DNA from: Paenibacillus sp. JCM 10914
Lineage (GTDB): Bacteria; Bacillota; Bacilli; Paenibacillales; Paenibacillaceae
Length of the DNA: 56,352 bases
Direction of reading: 5' to 3'
NCBI RefSeq assembly: GCF_001315105.1
Contig: NZ_BAZR01000034.1
Coordinates: 1-56,352 of the forward strand
Shown here piece by piece: positions 8,899-17,504 of the stretch. Within the stretch, counting starts at the first letter, position 1. Each line of letters starts with the position of its first letter. The notes under the pieces are model-generated. The model saw nothing but the letters and a program-made list of their open reading frames with translations, made no database searches and had not been told where the DNA came from. Position numbers and translations under genes: made by a program.

Positions 8899-9390
8899 TT
8901 ATTTACCTCGCAAGCGGCGGAAAAACTGAGTCAAAAGGCTGGCACATTCCTCCTGCAGCACACCGTGCGTCACAGAGGTTCTGTGATTAAAACGAGGCTC
9001 CTGCAGTAAGTTCATTAACGTACCCGCACAGCCAGCCTTCGGATCAATTGTGCCATAGATCAGTTCAGGCAGGCGCGACTGTACAATCGCGCCTGCACAC
9101 ATAGGGCACGGCTCGAGTGTGACATACAGTCGACAATCCAGCAAGCGCCATGCCCCGAGATGCTCGCTTGCCTCGCGAATAGCAATCATTTCGGCATGCG
9201 CGGTTGAATCATAAGTGGTTTCGCGTAGATTATATCCATGGCCAATGATTTTATTATCGTGTACAATAACAGCGCCAATGGGGACCTCTCCGAGTTCTTC
9301 CGCCTTTCTTGCTTGAGCGATCGCTTCACGCATCCAGAATTCGTGATTCAAGTTATCCACATTCGGTGGGTGTACATCATTCGTAAACAA
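8899..9390 (-). CDS. tadA: tRNA-specific adenosine-34 deaminase
   Basis: Deaminates A34 to inosine in tRNA-Arg(ACG), needed to read CGN codons. Zinc deaminase motifs are intact: HAE (in STAHAEMIAI), and PCPMCAGA with the two zinc-binding cysteines. 163 residues matches the family. The start is TTG at 9390, supported by AAGGAGAA just upstream on the minus strand; a later internal ATG would cut into the first helix. In B. subtilis tadA (yaaJ) precedes scr-dnaX; here it is separated from them by about 43 kb. Confidence 0.95.
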   Translation of the reverse strand: MFTNDVHPPNVDNLNHEFWMREAIAQARKAEELGEVPIGAVIVHDNKIIGHGYNLRETTYDSTAHAEMIAIREASEHLGAWRLLDCRLYVTLEPCPMCAGAIVQSRLPELIYGTIDPKAGCAGTLMNLLQEPRFNHRTSVTHGVLQEECASLLTQFFRRLRGK

Positions 9391-9514
9391 TAGTAGTTCT
9401 CCTTCAAAATGAGCAATATTTTAGGGGATATGGGGTCATTCACGGCTTATTTTCCTGGTATGGTTAGTTTTGATCCTCGTTGTGCAACGAACATTTATTC
9501 GTTTGTTAACATGT

Positions 9515-9608
9515 TGTGGACAATATTGTGGATATCTTTCTTTTTATGCACAAAGTTATGCACATTATCCCCAATGTGAGTGTGTATTTGTGCGCAACTT
9601 GTGGATAT
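9515..9608. promoter_or_regulatory. Cluster of DnaA-box-like 9-mers
   Basis: Within 94 bases of the 403-base tadA/kinase gap lie TGTGGACAA 9515-9523, TGTGGATAT 9527-9535, TTATGCACA 9544-9552, TTATGCACA 9556-9564, TTATCCCCA 9565-9573, TGTGCGCAA 9589-9597 and TGTGGATAT 9600-9608. Two match the TTATNCACA consensus exactly; four differ by one base from TTATCCACA in one orientation or the other; the TGTGCGCAA copy is weaker. Flanking DNA is AT-rich. The arrangement resembles the DnaA box clusters outside oriC in B. subtilis. No other gene or RNA is evident in 9391-9793. Confidence 0.65.
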
Positions 9609-9793
9609 TATTTGTTGTGTAACCAAGATGACCTCTTTTATTGTAAAGTTTCCGTATTGCAATAGCAATCCATGATACGCTAAGTGGTTTGGGGTAGTAG
9701 GCTTGTCTTTTCAAACGTTCGTGATCAAGGTATCATGAGGATAACTAGATCTGTACATAGTCGATGTGATTAGCAGAAAGGTGAAGATGCTAC

Positions 9794-12096
9794 TTGTCGA
9801 TCAAGACGAAATTATCGTTGATCATGTCCATATCGGTCTTGTTTATTCTTCTGCTTAACATTACATTGAACTATTACACCACACAGGAAAATCTGCAGCA
9901 GGATAGTGAAACCAAGATGGTGATGACGGCGACTCAGATTGCCATTACGGTACAGCAGACTGAATTTAGCTCCGGTTATATGGATGAGATATTCGGAGAT
10001 ATGCTTAAGGTTGCTTCCATTAATGCAGCTAAAGAGCTCGATCCAGATATTCGAAATATTACGAATAAGCAGCTCGCAGAGCTGAGCCAAGAGATAGGCG
10101 TTACCCATATCTCATTGTTGGTCCGAACGTTAGATGATGTTGTGGTTGCCCGTTCTTCAGCGGCGGAGGAGATAGGCCTCTCCACTAAAGACTGGGGTTA
10201 TTGGCACACGGCATTTCTTGAATTGTTCGAATATGAAAACGTCCAGTCCGTGCAGGAGGGACAACGTGGTAAGCATTTCTGGTCCGGTCCGTTTGAATTC
10301 TCTACGTCGAGTCCGGAGTCTATAGATAAATGGGGTTATTATTATGATGGGAAACGTAACTACATTATTGACCCTTACATAAGAAGTTCCGATATTAAGG
10401 ATTTCATGAAGGTAACCAGTCCTGATACGGTGGTTGAAGAAACGTTAAAATCCAATCCCCGGATATTGGAAGTCACGGGCATTAACCCCGATACATTCGG
10501 TAATGATTATATGAGAGAGGATGGCAAGGATGCTATCCACTATAAGCTCGGCAATCGTCCGATCACATTCGGAACGTATCATTACGGAAGCCTTCAGGAG
10601 GACAAGAAGGCTGTTAGGCAGTCCATCGAAACGAATGATCATGTCGTGTTCGTAAGTACGATTCAGAATAAAAAGGTGCTGAAAAGCTTTATTCCGGTTA
10701 CGTATGATGACAAACCTACCCAGGTCATTAGCGTGGTTATGGACTATGAGCCATATCGTCGGTCATGCGGGAACAGATGATCAGTCTTGTAGCGATATCG
10801 CTAGTGTTGCTTGAAATTGTAATTTTCGGAAGCTATATCGTTGCCGGTTATTTTACGAAGCCGATTCAAGCCATCTTAGGGACCGTTAACGACGTGGCTG
10901 ATGGTCATTTCGACCGAAGGCTTGAAGTGAGCAGCAGAGATGAGCTGGGGCAGCTTGCAGGTCGCATTAATGCTATGACCCGCAATTTAGGCCATTACAC
11001 GAGTCAGTTGAAGCAGATGGTAGATGAGAATCAATCGGTGAAAGAATATTTGGAATCGGTTATCAATCAGACGGCCGATGCTATTCATACAACAGATAAT
11101 TATGGTCGAATCATCAGTGTCAATAAAGCGTTCGAGCAGTTGTATGGCTGGAAGTCACATGAAGTAGTCGGACGAATACCTGCTTTAGTGCCGTCAGAGA
11201 TGGTGGAGGAAGAGGCCCAGCGGATTAAGAGGCTGCGGGATGGCGAGCGTCTGCCGCCGATTGAGACCATCCGGCTAGGGAAGGACGGCCATCCGATCGA
11301 AGTTAGCATCAGCACCTCGCTCGTACGGGACGAGCAGGGCGACATTACAACCATGATTAGCGTGTCCCGTGATGTAACTGAGCGGAATCGGATTGAGGAG
11401 CTGCTGCGCCGCTCTGAGAAGCTGAACACGGTTGGTCAACTGGCAGCGGGGGTTGCTCATGAAATACGTAATCCACTGACTACCTTGAGGGGATTCTTGC
11501 AACTACAGGGTCAGACACACCAGATAAATCTCGATCATATTCACCTGATGTTATCGGAGTTGGATCGGATCAACTTGATCGTTAGTGAGTTTCTAATTCT
11601 TGCGAAACCGCAAGCTATTCGGTTTCAAGTCCGAGACGTAAGGATGATTCTCGGAGATGTCATCTCCTTCTTGGACAGTCAAGCCCATCTGTATGGAATT
11701 GAGTTTAAGTTGAACTTTAATTCCGAGCCAACGCTGGTGCATTGTGAAGAGAATCAGCTTAAGCAAGTATTTATCAATCTGCTGAAGAATGCCATTGAAG
11801 CTATGCCGGACGGAGGTGTTATTCATATCGAGCTTGCGTTGACACAGATGGAGGAGGTTGAAATCATAATTCAGGATGAAGGACAGGGAATTCCAGACGA
11901 ACTTATGCCGCATCTCGGCGAACCATTTATTACGAACAAAGAGACTGGAACAGGACTCGGACTCATGGTCAGTCAGCGTATCATTCAAGGTCACAGAGGA
12001 ATGATGGACATTCAGAGTCAAGTTGATGTTGGAACAAAGGTTCGGATGATCCTCCCGGCAGTGAAGCAGGATGCAATCGAGACAGGAGAAGAATGA
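9794..12096 (+). pseudogene. Sporulation-type sensor histidine kinase, broken by a one-base deletion
   Basis: Domains in order: N-terminal membrane segment, an extracytoplasmic sensor region of about 290 residues, second membrane segment, HAMP (TKPIQAILGTVNDVADGHF), a PAS domain, HisKA (QLAAGVAHEIRNPLT, phospho-His) and HATPase_c (N box NLLKNAIEAM, G boxes DEGQGIP and GTGLGL). The HisKA sequence followed by RGFLQL is characteristic of KinA/KinB/KinC-like kinases that feed the Spo0F phosphorelay. Start TTG 9794 with AAAGGTGA upstream. At 10764-10765 the frame breaks (CGG TC|ATG CGG); one extra C would join the two halves into about 767 residues. Spo0F lies 34 kb downstream in this window. Confidence 0.85.
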
Positions 12097-12120
12097 CGAC
12101 AGATAAGGGGATGGCAGACT

Positions 12121-12822
12121 TTGCGTATTAACAAGTTTATTAGTGAGACAGGCTACTGCTCCAGACGTGAAGCGGACCGGCTTGTGGAGAGTGGAAAAGT
12201 AACGATTAACGGTGTGGTGGCCGTGCTTGGAAGTCAAGCTGAAGAAGGAGACGATGTACGGGTTAACGGGAAGCCGCTGCAAGAGAAGAAAGGCCATGTC
12301 TACATCGCACTTCATAAACCGGTTGGCATTACCAGTACAACAGAACCTCAGATCAAAGGCAATATTGTTGATTTTGTAGGCCATTCCGAACGGATTTTTC
12401 CGATTGGACGATTGGACAAAGATTCTGAAGGGCTGATACTGTTAACGAATGATGGGGATGTCGTAAACAAGATTCTGCGTGCGGAAGGCAAGCACGAGAA
12501 AGAATATATTGTAACAGTGGATCGACCTGTAACAGAATCGTTTTTGAAAGGAATGGCAAGCGGTGTTAAAATCTTGGGTGAAGTGACGCTTCCTTGCGTG
12601 GTTACACGCATGTCAGAAAGAGTGTTCAGGATGATTCTGACGGAAGGCAAGAACCGTCAAATCCGCAGAATGTGCAGTGCATTCGGTTATGAGGTGCGCA
12701 AGCTGCAGCGAATTCGTATTATGAACATCCGTTTGGGTGACCAGCGCAAGGGATCATGGCGGGACCTAAATCAGCAAGAGAAGGAGGAGCTTGGACGTCT
12801 TCTAAATTACAGATTAGAGTAA
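12121..12822 (+). CDS. rluF: 23S rRNA pseudouridine synthase, RluF/RsuA family
   Basis: Isomerises uridine to pseudouridine in ribosomal RNA. An N-terminal S4 RNA-binding domain (residues 1-60, RINKFISETGYCSRREADRL split over motif) is followed by the catalytic domain with family signature GRLDKDSEGLILLTNDG, which holds the catalytic Asp, and the conserved EGKNRQIRRM. The C-terminal RIRIMNIRLGD stretch resembles RluF (U2604 in E. coli numbering) more than RluB, but substrate is inferred. 233 residues. The TTG start at 12121 follows AAGGGGATGG by a suitable distance and lies 24 bases after the kinase stop, so it may be cotranscribed. Confidence 0.88.
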   Translation: MRINKFISETGYCSRREADRLVESGKVTINGVVAVLGSQAEEGDDVRVNGKPLQEKKGHVYIALHKPVGITSTTEPQIKGNIVDFVGHSERIFPIGRLDKDSEGLILLTNDGDVVNKILRAEGKHEKEYIVTVDRPVTESFLKGMASGVKILGEVTLPCVVTRMSERVFRMILTEGKNRQIRRMCSAFGYEVRKLQRIRIMNIRLGDQRKGSWRDLNQQEKEELGRLLNYRLE

Positions 12823-12828
12823 GTAAGC

Positions 12829-12880
12829 ATAAAAAAAACAACCGAACATCTGTCAGGGCAGAAGCTCGGTTGTTCTTATG
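12829..12880. terminator. Bidirectional terminator between rluF and motB
   Basis: AACAACCGA at 12837-12845 pairs with TCGGTTGTT at 12866-12874; A run on the left serves motB, T-rich sequence on the right serves rluF. Confidence 0.75.
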
Positions 12881-12906
12881 CTCGTGCTGTATCCGTCTTG
12901 GGGCGA

Positions 12907-13716
12907 CTAGTTCCCCTTGTCTACGTTGGTGAACGTTGCACTATCTTGGTATTTCCGTATAATAGATACTTCGACTCGGCGATTCTTGGCACGACCTGCA
13001 GCGGTCTTGTTGTCCGCTATCGGATGGTATTCACCGTAACCGATCGGCATGAAGCGTTTCGGGTCCAGAGCCGAGTTGGCCAGCAGTATTTTCATGAATT
13101 GAAGGGCACGATCCGAACTCAGATCCCAGTTGGATGGATATCTATAGTTCGAGATGGGGACGTTGTCCGTATGCCCTGATACGATAATCTCATAGTCAGG
13201 GAACTGCTGCAGCATTTGTGAGATCGCTTGCGCCAACTTCTGAGCCTCTGGCTTCACCACCGCCTCACCCGAAGGAAACAACGCGTTATCCCGAATGGTG
13301 ATGACGAGCTGGGAGAGATTAAGCTTCGTATTTAGCTCTGTGGTTAGACCGTTGTTCTTAATGTATTCATCGAGCTGCTTCTTCAGCTTCTCCAGATCTT
13401 CCTGTTCCTGCTTCATCAACTCTGCCCGGCGCTGGTCAGGTGTTGAAGGAACGGGAGGGGTGGAGGCCTTATGATCTTTCAGAGTCGGTGGTTGATCGCT
13501 TGGTAGCGTCTTACTGTACTCCATTACACCAGTTCCACCGGTCAGAGCCATGTTGAACGCCTCACTCATTTCCTGAAATTTGCGTGCATCCGTCGCACTC
13601 ATGGCGTAGAGCACGAGGAAGAGGGCCAGCAATAGCGTTAGCAAATCGGCGTAAGGGAGGAGCCATGATTCATCGGCATGCTCCTCATGGGGCTCGTGTC
13701 TAGTCTTTCTGCTCAC
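12907..13716 (-). CDS. motB: Flagellar stator protein MotB
   Basis: Peptidoglycan-anchored half of the flagellar stator. With the GTG start at 13716 the proton-binding Asp is residue 24 in PYADLLTLLLALF, exactly as in B. subtilis MotB; one membrane helix follows. The TGGTGVMEYS segment is the MotB plug region, and the C-terminal OmpA-like domain shows SGHTDNVP and NWDLSSDRA for peptidoglycan binding. The start is supported by GGGAGG and by a 17-base overlap with the end of motA, implying translational coupling. Residues fit a proton-type rather than a sodium-type (MotS) stator, an inference. Confidence 0.95.
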   Translation of the reverse strand: MSRKTRHEPHEEHADESWLLPYADLLTLLLALFLVLYAMSATDARKFQEMSEAFNMALTGGTGVMEYSKTLPSDQPPTLKDHKASTPPVPSTPDQRRAELMKQEQEDLEKLKKQLDEYIKNNGLTTELNTKLNLSQLVITIRDNALFPSGEAVVKPEAQKLAQAISQMLQQFPDYEIIVSGHTDNVPISNYRYPSNWDLSSDRALQFMKILLANSALDPKRFMPIGYGEYHPIADNKTAAGRAKNRRVEVSIIRKYQDSATFTNVDKGN

Positions 13717-14500
13717 TAGCACCAGCCTCCCTCTCATTGATCACAGCCCGCTCGGATGGTGTCAGGAATACCGAGAGTTTCTGATTAATCGCAATGGTCG
13801 ACACACCAGATTGAATGGACAGCAAGCCTTCGACCATCATCAGGCGAATTTCAACTTCGCGTTTGGATAACCGCTTTAATTTGTTGGCAATTGGATGACA
13901 GATTACGTATCCGACAAAGATACCTAGCAGTGTAGCAATAAACGCTGCACCGATGGCAGATGCTAGTTCGCCCATATCTTCCATGTGGCTCAGTGCTGCG
14001 ATCAGACCGATAACGGCGCCGAGTACCCCGAGCGAAGGTGCATACATGCCTGCTTGGGAGAAGATCAAAGCACCGGAGCGATGGCGCTCCTCTGTCGCGT
14101 GGATATCTTCCATCAGTACATCGCGTACGAACTCCTGGTCATTGCCGTCAATGATCATCCGCATACCGTTTCGAAGAAAGCTGTCATTGATCTCTTCGAC
14201 TTTGGTCTCAAGGGCAAGCAACCCTTCGCGACGAGTGATGGATGCCCATTCCATGAACAGCTTGATCATGTCTGCCTTGTCCATCAGGTTCTGTTTAACA
14301 AAGGTCATCTTGACCAGCTTAGGGATCTTCTTCAACTCGGATAACGGAAATCCGATGAACAGGGTTGCAGCCGTACCGCCTAGAATGATTAGATAGGCTG
14401 CAGGGTTATACAAAGCGACAAGGGAGGCACCCTTGAGCAGCATGCCTACCAGTACCGCGACGATACCGATAATTAAGCCTATGATTGTTGAAATTTCCAT
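13700..14500 (-). CDS. motA: Flagellar stator protein MotA
   Basis: Membrane half of the stator; forms the ion channel with MotB and pushes on FliG. Four membrane helices are visible (MEISTIIGLIIGIVAVLVG start; AAYLIILGGTAATLFIG; PSLGVLGAVIGLIAAL; AAFIATLLGIFVGYVI) with the large cytoplasmic loop between helices 2 and 3. The conserved prolines in APSLGVLG are present. ATG 14500 is chosen over the longer frame to 14539 because GAGGTG lies seven bases upstream. I looked for a sigma-D promoter upstream (TAAA / GCCGATAA) and found no convincing one. Confidence 0.95.
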   Translation of the reverse strand: MEISTIIGLIIGIVAVLVGMLLKGASLVALYNPAAYLIILGGTAATLFIGFPLSELKKIPKLVKMTFVKQNLMDKADMIKLFMEWASITRREGLLALETKVEEINDSFLRNGMRMIIDGNDQEFVRDVLMEDIHATEERHRSGALIFSQAGMYAPSLGVLGAVIGLIAALSHMEDMGELASAIGAAFIATLLGIFVGYVICHPIANKLKRLSKREVEIRLMMVEGLLSIQSGVSTIAINQKLSVFLTPSERAVINEREAGASEQKD

Positions 14501-14694
14501 ACCACACCTCATCCGTGAGTAATAAAATAACGAATCCATTCGTCAGAACGGCTCATATCCTGAGCCTGGCGCCTTTTGTGGGGCGTTATCCTATTTATCG
14601 TCAGGTCGGGCTTTTTTTTTTAGTTGTAATTTCCGGTATAATAGTAAGCAGCGAGAAGTGAAGCATAGAGGCGGCAAGGAAAGGAGTAATCATA

Positions 14695-14988
14695 ATGGGC
14701 GTAAAGCATGGTAGGGATTACGGAGATATACTGAAGGAACTAACCGAAGCCGTAGGTCGTATTTCGGATAGCTACGTTTTTTTGAGATGGATCCTGAGGA
14801 CTGGGACAGGCTGGGTGGACTCTGAGAAGAACGAGGTACACGAGGCATTGGCCGAGGATTTATTCTATGCACTGGGCACAGAGCCAGTTATTACGGTGGG
14901 TAGCGGCGTCGTTATGCACGATCAGGCTAATCACCGGATACATATCTTGATTGGCGAAGAGGAGTTGGCATTTGTGCCACTTGTGTAG
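14695..14988 (+). CDS. Small hypothetical protein with a possible internal frame swap
   Basis: A 97-residue protein behind AAAGGAG; TATAAT at 14637-14642 may be its -10 box. I do not recognise the family. The N-terminus (HGRDYGDILKELTEAVGRI) and the C-terminus (EVHEALAEDLFYALG...VIHILIGEEE-like) are soluble and protein-like. Between about 14782 and 14822 the annotated frame reads RWILRTGTGWVD, whereas the +1 frame reads FEMDPEDWDRLG, which looks much more like the flanks. Two compensating base errors, the first at the T7 run 14776-14782, could explain this. The true protein may therefore differ in the middle. Confidence 0.65.
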   Translation: MGVKHGRDYGDILKELTEAVGRISDSYVFLRWILRTGTGWVDSEKNEVHEALAEDLFYALGTEPVITVGSGVVMHDQANHRIHILIGEEELAFVPLV

Positions 14989-15091
14989 CCTCAGAGTTAT
15001 TAACAGGTTGAAAGCAGAATAGAATATATGGCAGGGATGCTGATGTGGCATCCATCATATTATGAAAGGTTTTTTGGGGAGGAATATAGAG

Positions 15092-15409
15092 ATGCTTTAT
15101 ACGCAGCAGGAAGTAGAAGCTCATCTGGAAAAGCTTGAAGGCTGGGAATTCGAACAAGGGAGATGGATCGTTAGGAAGTACACCTTCTCCTCCTTCATGA
15201 AAGGAATCGCTTTTGTTGATGAAGTGGCGGCTATTTCAGAGGCTTTTGGACATCACCCCTACATCACGATAGATTATAAAGTCGTTACTCTTCGTCTAAC
15301 TTCATGGGATGACGGAGGCATAACGGCTGTGGATATTAAGGAAGCGCAGCAATTTAACGAGACTTACGAGAAGAGGCGTTCCAACGATCATAAGAACGGA
15401 GCTTTATAA
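15092..15409 (+). CDS. phhB: 4a-hydroxytetrahydrobiopterin dehydratase (PCD/DCoH family)
   Basis: Dehydrates 4a-hydroxytetrahydrobiopterin; in bacteria lacking phenylalanine hydroxylase the family may act on other pterins, for instance those for molybdopterin. The 105-residue length is typical. The active-site segment FGHHPYITIDYKVVTL with the paired histidines and the later LTSWDDGGIT is diagnostic. ATG 15092 is used because GGGGAGG lies at 15076-15082; the longer frame from 15062 would start before that site. No phenylalanine hydroxylase gene is in this window, so the physiological substrate is open. Confidence 0.9.
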   Translation: MLYTQQEVEAHLEKLEGWEFEQGRWIVRKYTFSSFMKGIAFVDEVAAISEAFGHHPYITIDYKVVTLRLTSWDDGGITAVDIKEAQQFNETYEKRRSNDHKNGAL

Positions 15410-15444
15410 GGTAAGCTTCGTTCACTAAACATAAGCTTCAATAA

Positions 15445-15488
15445 AAAACACGCTTGACCTGGAGGGTATCCGGGAGCAAGCGTGTTTT
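15445..15488. terminator. Bidirectional terminator between phhB and the cytochrome c gene
   Basis: AAAACACGCTTG pairs with CAAGCGTGTTTT across a 20-base loop, with A and T tracts on both sides. Confidence 0.8.
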
Positions 15489-15503
15489 GCTTATTAGCGG
15501 TTC

Positions 15504-15866
15504 TTATTTGTGGTCAGCTAGGTAAAGTGCGATGTTTGCGATTTCTTCATCGGTCAGTTGACCCTTGAATGCTGGCATAATGCCTTTACCATTCGATACG
15601 ATCTTGTAGATCGCCTCGACATCCATATGTCCGCCAACCTGATCCAAAGCCGGTCCAGCGCCGCCCTGAAGCTGGTCGCCATGACAACTTATGCAACTAG
15701 CCTTCACCATGGCATCTGCTGCTGCCGCATCCATCGTTACTTCCGGCATAGACGGTTTCTCTTCATGAGCTACCTCTTCCTTGCCCGGGAGCGTAAACAT
15801 CAGCGCAATAGCCAACGCACATGCGACGAAGAACAACCCGCTCATGATCCATTTTTGCATCGTCAT
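15504..15866 (-). CDS. Membrane-anchored c-type cytochrome (CccA-like)
   Basis: A small electron carrier on the outer face of the membrane. From the ATG at 15866 (RBS GAAGGGA) the 120-residue protein has an N-terminal uncleaved helix (about 6-26), a charged linker, then a single haem c domain with CISCH (Cys58, Cys61, His62) and axial-ligand candidate Met in GIMPAFKG. The transmembrane anchor, rather than a lipobox, makes it resemble B. subtilis CccA (c550) more than CccB (c551). The partner is probably the quinol:cytochrome c to oxidase pathway; nothing nearby confirms it. Confidence 0.9.
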   Translation of the reverse strand: MTMQKWIMSGLFFVACALAIALMFTLPGKEEVAHEEKPSMPEVTMDAAAADAMVKASCISCHGDQLQGGAGPALDQVGGHMDVEAIYKIVSNGKGIMPAFKGQLTDEEIANIALYLADHK

Positions 15867-15980
15867 ATCGTCCCTTCTATGTATACTGCACTTTTGCACT
15901 TGTCTCCATTATAAACCAACATCCTTACACATCATAGCCAGTTGTGACAAAAAAAGCAACGAGCCGGGTACACGCTTCAT

Positions 15981-16008
15981 AAAAAGTACACAAAATTGTG
16001 CTTTTTTT
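15981..16008. terminator. Terminator-like hairpin downstream of the acetyltransferase gene
   Basis: AAAAAG-TACACAA pairs with TTGTG-CTTTTT (one bulge), T/A tracts on both strands. It lies between the ends of no converging pair but directly after the minus-strand gene at 16037-16531. Confidence 0.6.
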
Positions 16009-16036
16009 CATAGTGCTTATTTTATCGGTACGATTA

Positions 16037-16531
16037 CTATTCCTCATTTGCCTGCGGCTCATACACCATACAGTGGAATAACGCCATCCCATCAGGGGTT
16101 AGCCGCTCATAGGTATCGGTAATGCGGAATCCTACATAACGATAAGTGCGAATCGCCCGCTCATTCCAGGTCAACACCTCAAGGTCAATTTCATGGTGAG
16201 GATGCCTTAATCGGGTCTCATCCACAATCGTCTGCATAAACCGTTTACCCATTCCGCGTCCGCACCAATCAGGCCGCATGCCGAGTCCCAGACGCATAAC
16301 GCCCACCATGGGAAAGAGTTGTGCGAAGCCCCAAAGCCGTTCATGTTCATCGACGATAGATATATACTGCTGTTTACGGATATCAGGGTCACCGAATTCA
16401 ATTTCAAGGGCCTTCATCTGTTCCCAGGGCAGAAATCCATAAATATCATACGGAGCGGGATAGACCCATGTGCAGATTTCAGAAGCATGGTCTTCGTGCA
16501 TGACTTGGGCGGATAAAGATTCAGGTACCAT
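16037..16531 (-). CDS. GNAT-family N-acetyltransferase
   Basis: Transfers an acyl group from acetyl-CoA to an amine; substrate unknown. The 164-residue protein has the GNAT fold signature: strand-4 and the acetyl-CoA pyrophosphate loop in LGLGMRPDWCGRGMGKRF (Q/R-x-x-G-x-G/A pattern as CGRGMG) and the later VLTWNERAIRTYRYVGF, typical of the CoA-binding C-terminal half. ATG 16531 has AGGGGGC upstream. It is downstream of the NlpC/P60 gene but separated from it by a strong terminator, so it is probably transcribed independently. Confidence 0.85.
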   Translation of the reverse strand: MVPESLSAQVMHEDHASEICTWVYPAPYDIYGFLPWEQMKALEIEFGDPDIRKQQYISIVDEHERLWGFAQLFPMVGVMRLGLGMRPDWCGRGMGKRFMQTIVDETRLRHPHHEIDLEVLTWNERAIRTYRYVGFRITDTYERLTPDGMALFHCMVYEPQANEE

Positions 16532-16549
16532 GTCAAATGCCCCCTAAGA

Positions 16550-16595
16550 AAAACCCGCTTGAAACGAGGAGGAAGTTCCTCTTCAAGCGGGTTTG
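16550..16595 (-). terminator. Terminator of the first NlpC/P60 gene
   Basis: AAACCCGCTTGAA pairs with TTCAAGCGGGTTT, with A residues on the left that become the U tract of the minus-strand transcript. Confidence 0.85.
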
Positions 16596-16624
16596 TGTAG
16601 TATTCAACATAAAGCTTATCAGCA

Positions 16625-17101
16625 TTAGGATGTTTCACCAGCGGCTTCCTCATACTTTGCATCGTTCATAATCCGCTTGGAACCCACATAACGCTGAGCA
16701 TAATAATCCTCGGTTAGTCGATTAATAACAACCCCGCGGCTGGATGAGGAGTGGGCGAATTTATCATCGCCAATATAAATACCGACATGGGAAATGCCGC
16801 GACCCGATGTATTGAAGAATACGAGGTCGCCTGGTCTTAGATCTTTGCGCGTAACGCTCGAGCCCATTTGGAATTGGGAGCCGGATTGGTGCGGAAGCTT
16901 GAGCCCTAGTTGGGCGAACACGTACATCGTGAAACCAGAGCAGTCGAACCCACTAGGGGTGTTACCGCCATAGCTATATCTTGTACCCAGCAATTGGTCG
17001 ATTTCTTGTTCCATTGGGCTATGTGCAAGAGCACTGCCGGTTCCCATTGTAAACAGAAGAGCTGTACTAAGAATGGCGACTGTTAGTTTCTTCTTCAGCA
17101 T
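16625..17101 (-). CDS. Secreted NlpC/P60 peptidoglycan endopeptidase (copy 1)
   Basis: Cleaves gamma-D-Glu-diaminopimelate bonds in peptidoglycan stems. From ATG 17101 (GGAAAGGAG upstream) the 158-residue protein has a signal peptide ending near ALAHS, then a bare NlpC/P60 domain with no LysM or SH3 targeting domain: catalytic Cys54 in FDCSGF, His in SHVGIYIG, and third polar residue in FAHSSS. It is closely similar to the gene at 17505-17978 and shares its promoter block and RBS region, but lacks the riboswitch found in front of that gene. Confidence 0.92.
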   Translation of the reverse strand: MLKKKLTVAILSTALLFTMGTGSALAHSPMEQEIDQLLGTRYSYGGNTPSGFDCSGFTMYVFAQLGLKLPHQSGSQFQMGSSVTRKDLRPGDLVFFNTSGRGISHVGIYIGDDKFAHSSSSRGVVINRLTEDYYAQRYVGSKRIMNDAKYEEAAGETS

Positions 17102-17141
17102 AAGGACTCCTTTCCAATGTCTGAAATATGGCTCACAATCT

Positions 17142-17196
17142 ATATAATAAAGCACTTACATTAATGACAAAGTTGTTACTGAGATTATTCTAGCAG
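17142..17196 (-). promoter_or_regulatory. Promoter of NlpC/P60 copy 1 with the shared upstream block
   Basis: On the minus strand TTGTCA (17170-17165), 17-base spacer, TTATAT (17147-17142). The -35 is the end of AGTAACAACTTTGTCAT (17180-17164), identical to the sequence at 18220-18204 upstream of copy 2; CTGCTAGAATAA further upstream is nearly identical too. The rest of the 17102-17416 gap shows nothing I can name. Confidence 0.6.
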
Positions 17197-17416
17197 ACCG
17201 TTAGCGAGATTGGCAATTACTTCTTTTCCGTCATTTCGCTAATTTTCATTAGCATCAGCTGTCGAGTCGTGGGACTAACCATGCCCTATACAGAAAAACG
17301 TGTTTGGAGAAGAATACACAAGGGTAATAAAAATTAAGAAAATGATAAGAAATATTTGGATCTAGGGAAACCTTTTTGGATTTCGATACGTTATAGAAGT
17401 ATAGAAACAACACAAC

Positions 17417-17464
17417 AAAAAAAGCCCGGGGCTGAGATCGGCATAATCTCTAACCCAAGGCTTC
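17417..17464 (-). terminator. Terminator of NlpC/P60 copy 2
   Basis: Minus-strand AAGCCTTGGGTTAGAGAT pairs with ATCTCAGCCCCGGGCTT (two mismatches) followed by seven T residues. Confidence 0.8.
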
Positions 17465-17504
17465 TTGAATGAAATATATAATGACAGAAATACGGCTGAA
17501 CGAT

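Noticed and set aside
9391..9793. A possible full replication origin at the DnaA-box cluster
   Set aside because: No dnaA or dnaN nearby and no clear DnaA-trio plus unwinding element; the gene order implies oriC lies outside to the left.
14501..14694. A sigma-D promoter for motAB
   Set aside because: No pair matching TAAA and GCCGATAA at 14-16 base spacing was found upstream of motA.
15000..15060. GGATGC-TGATGTG-GCATCC as a terminator
   Set aside because: It has a stem but no T tract, and the phhB ribosome binding site follows soon after.
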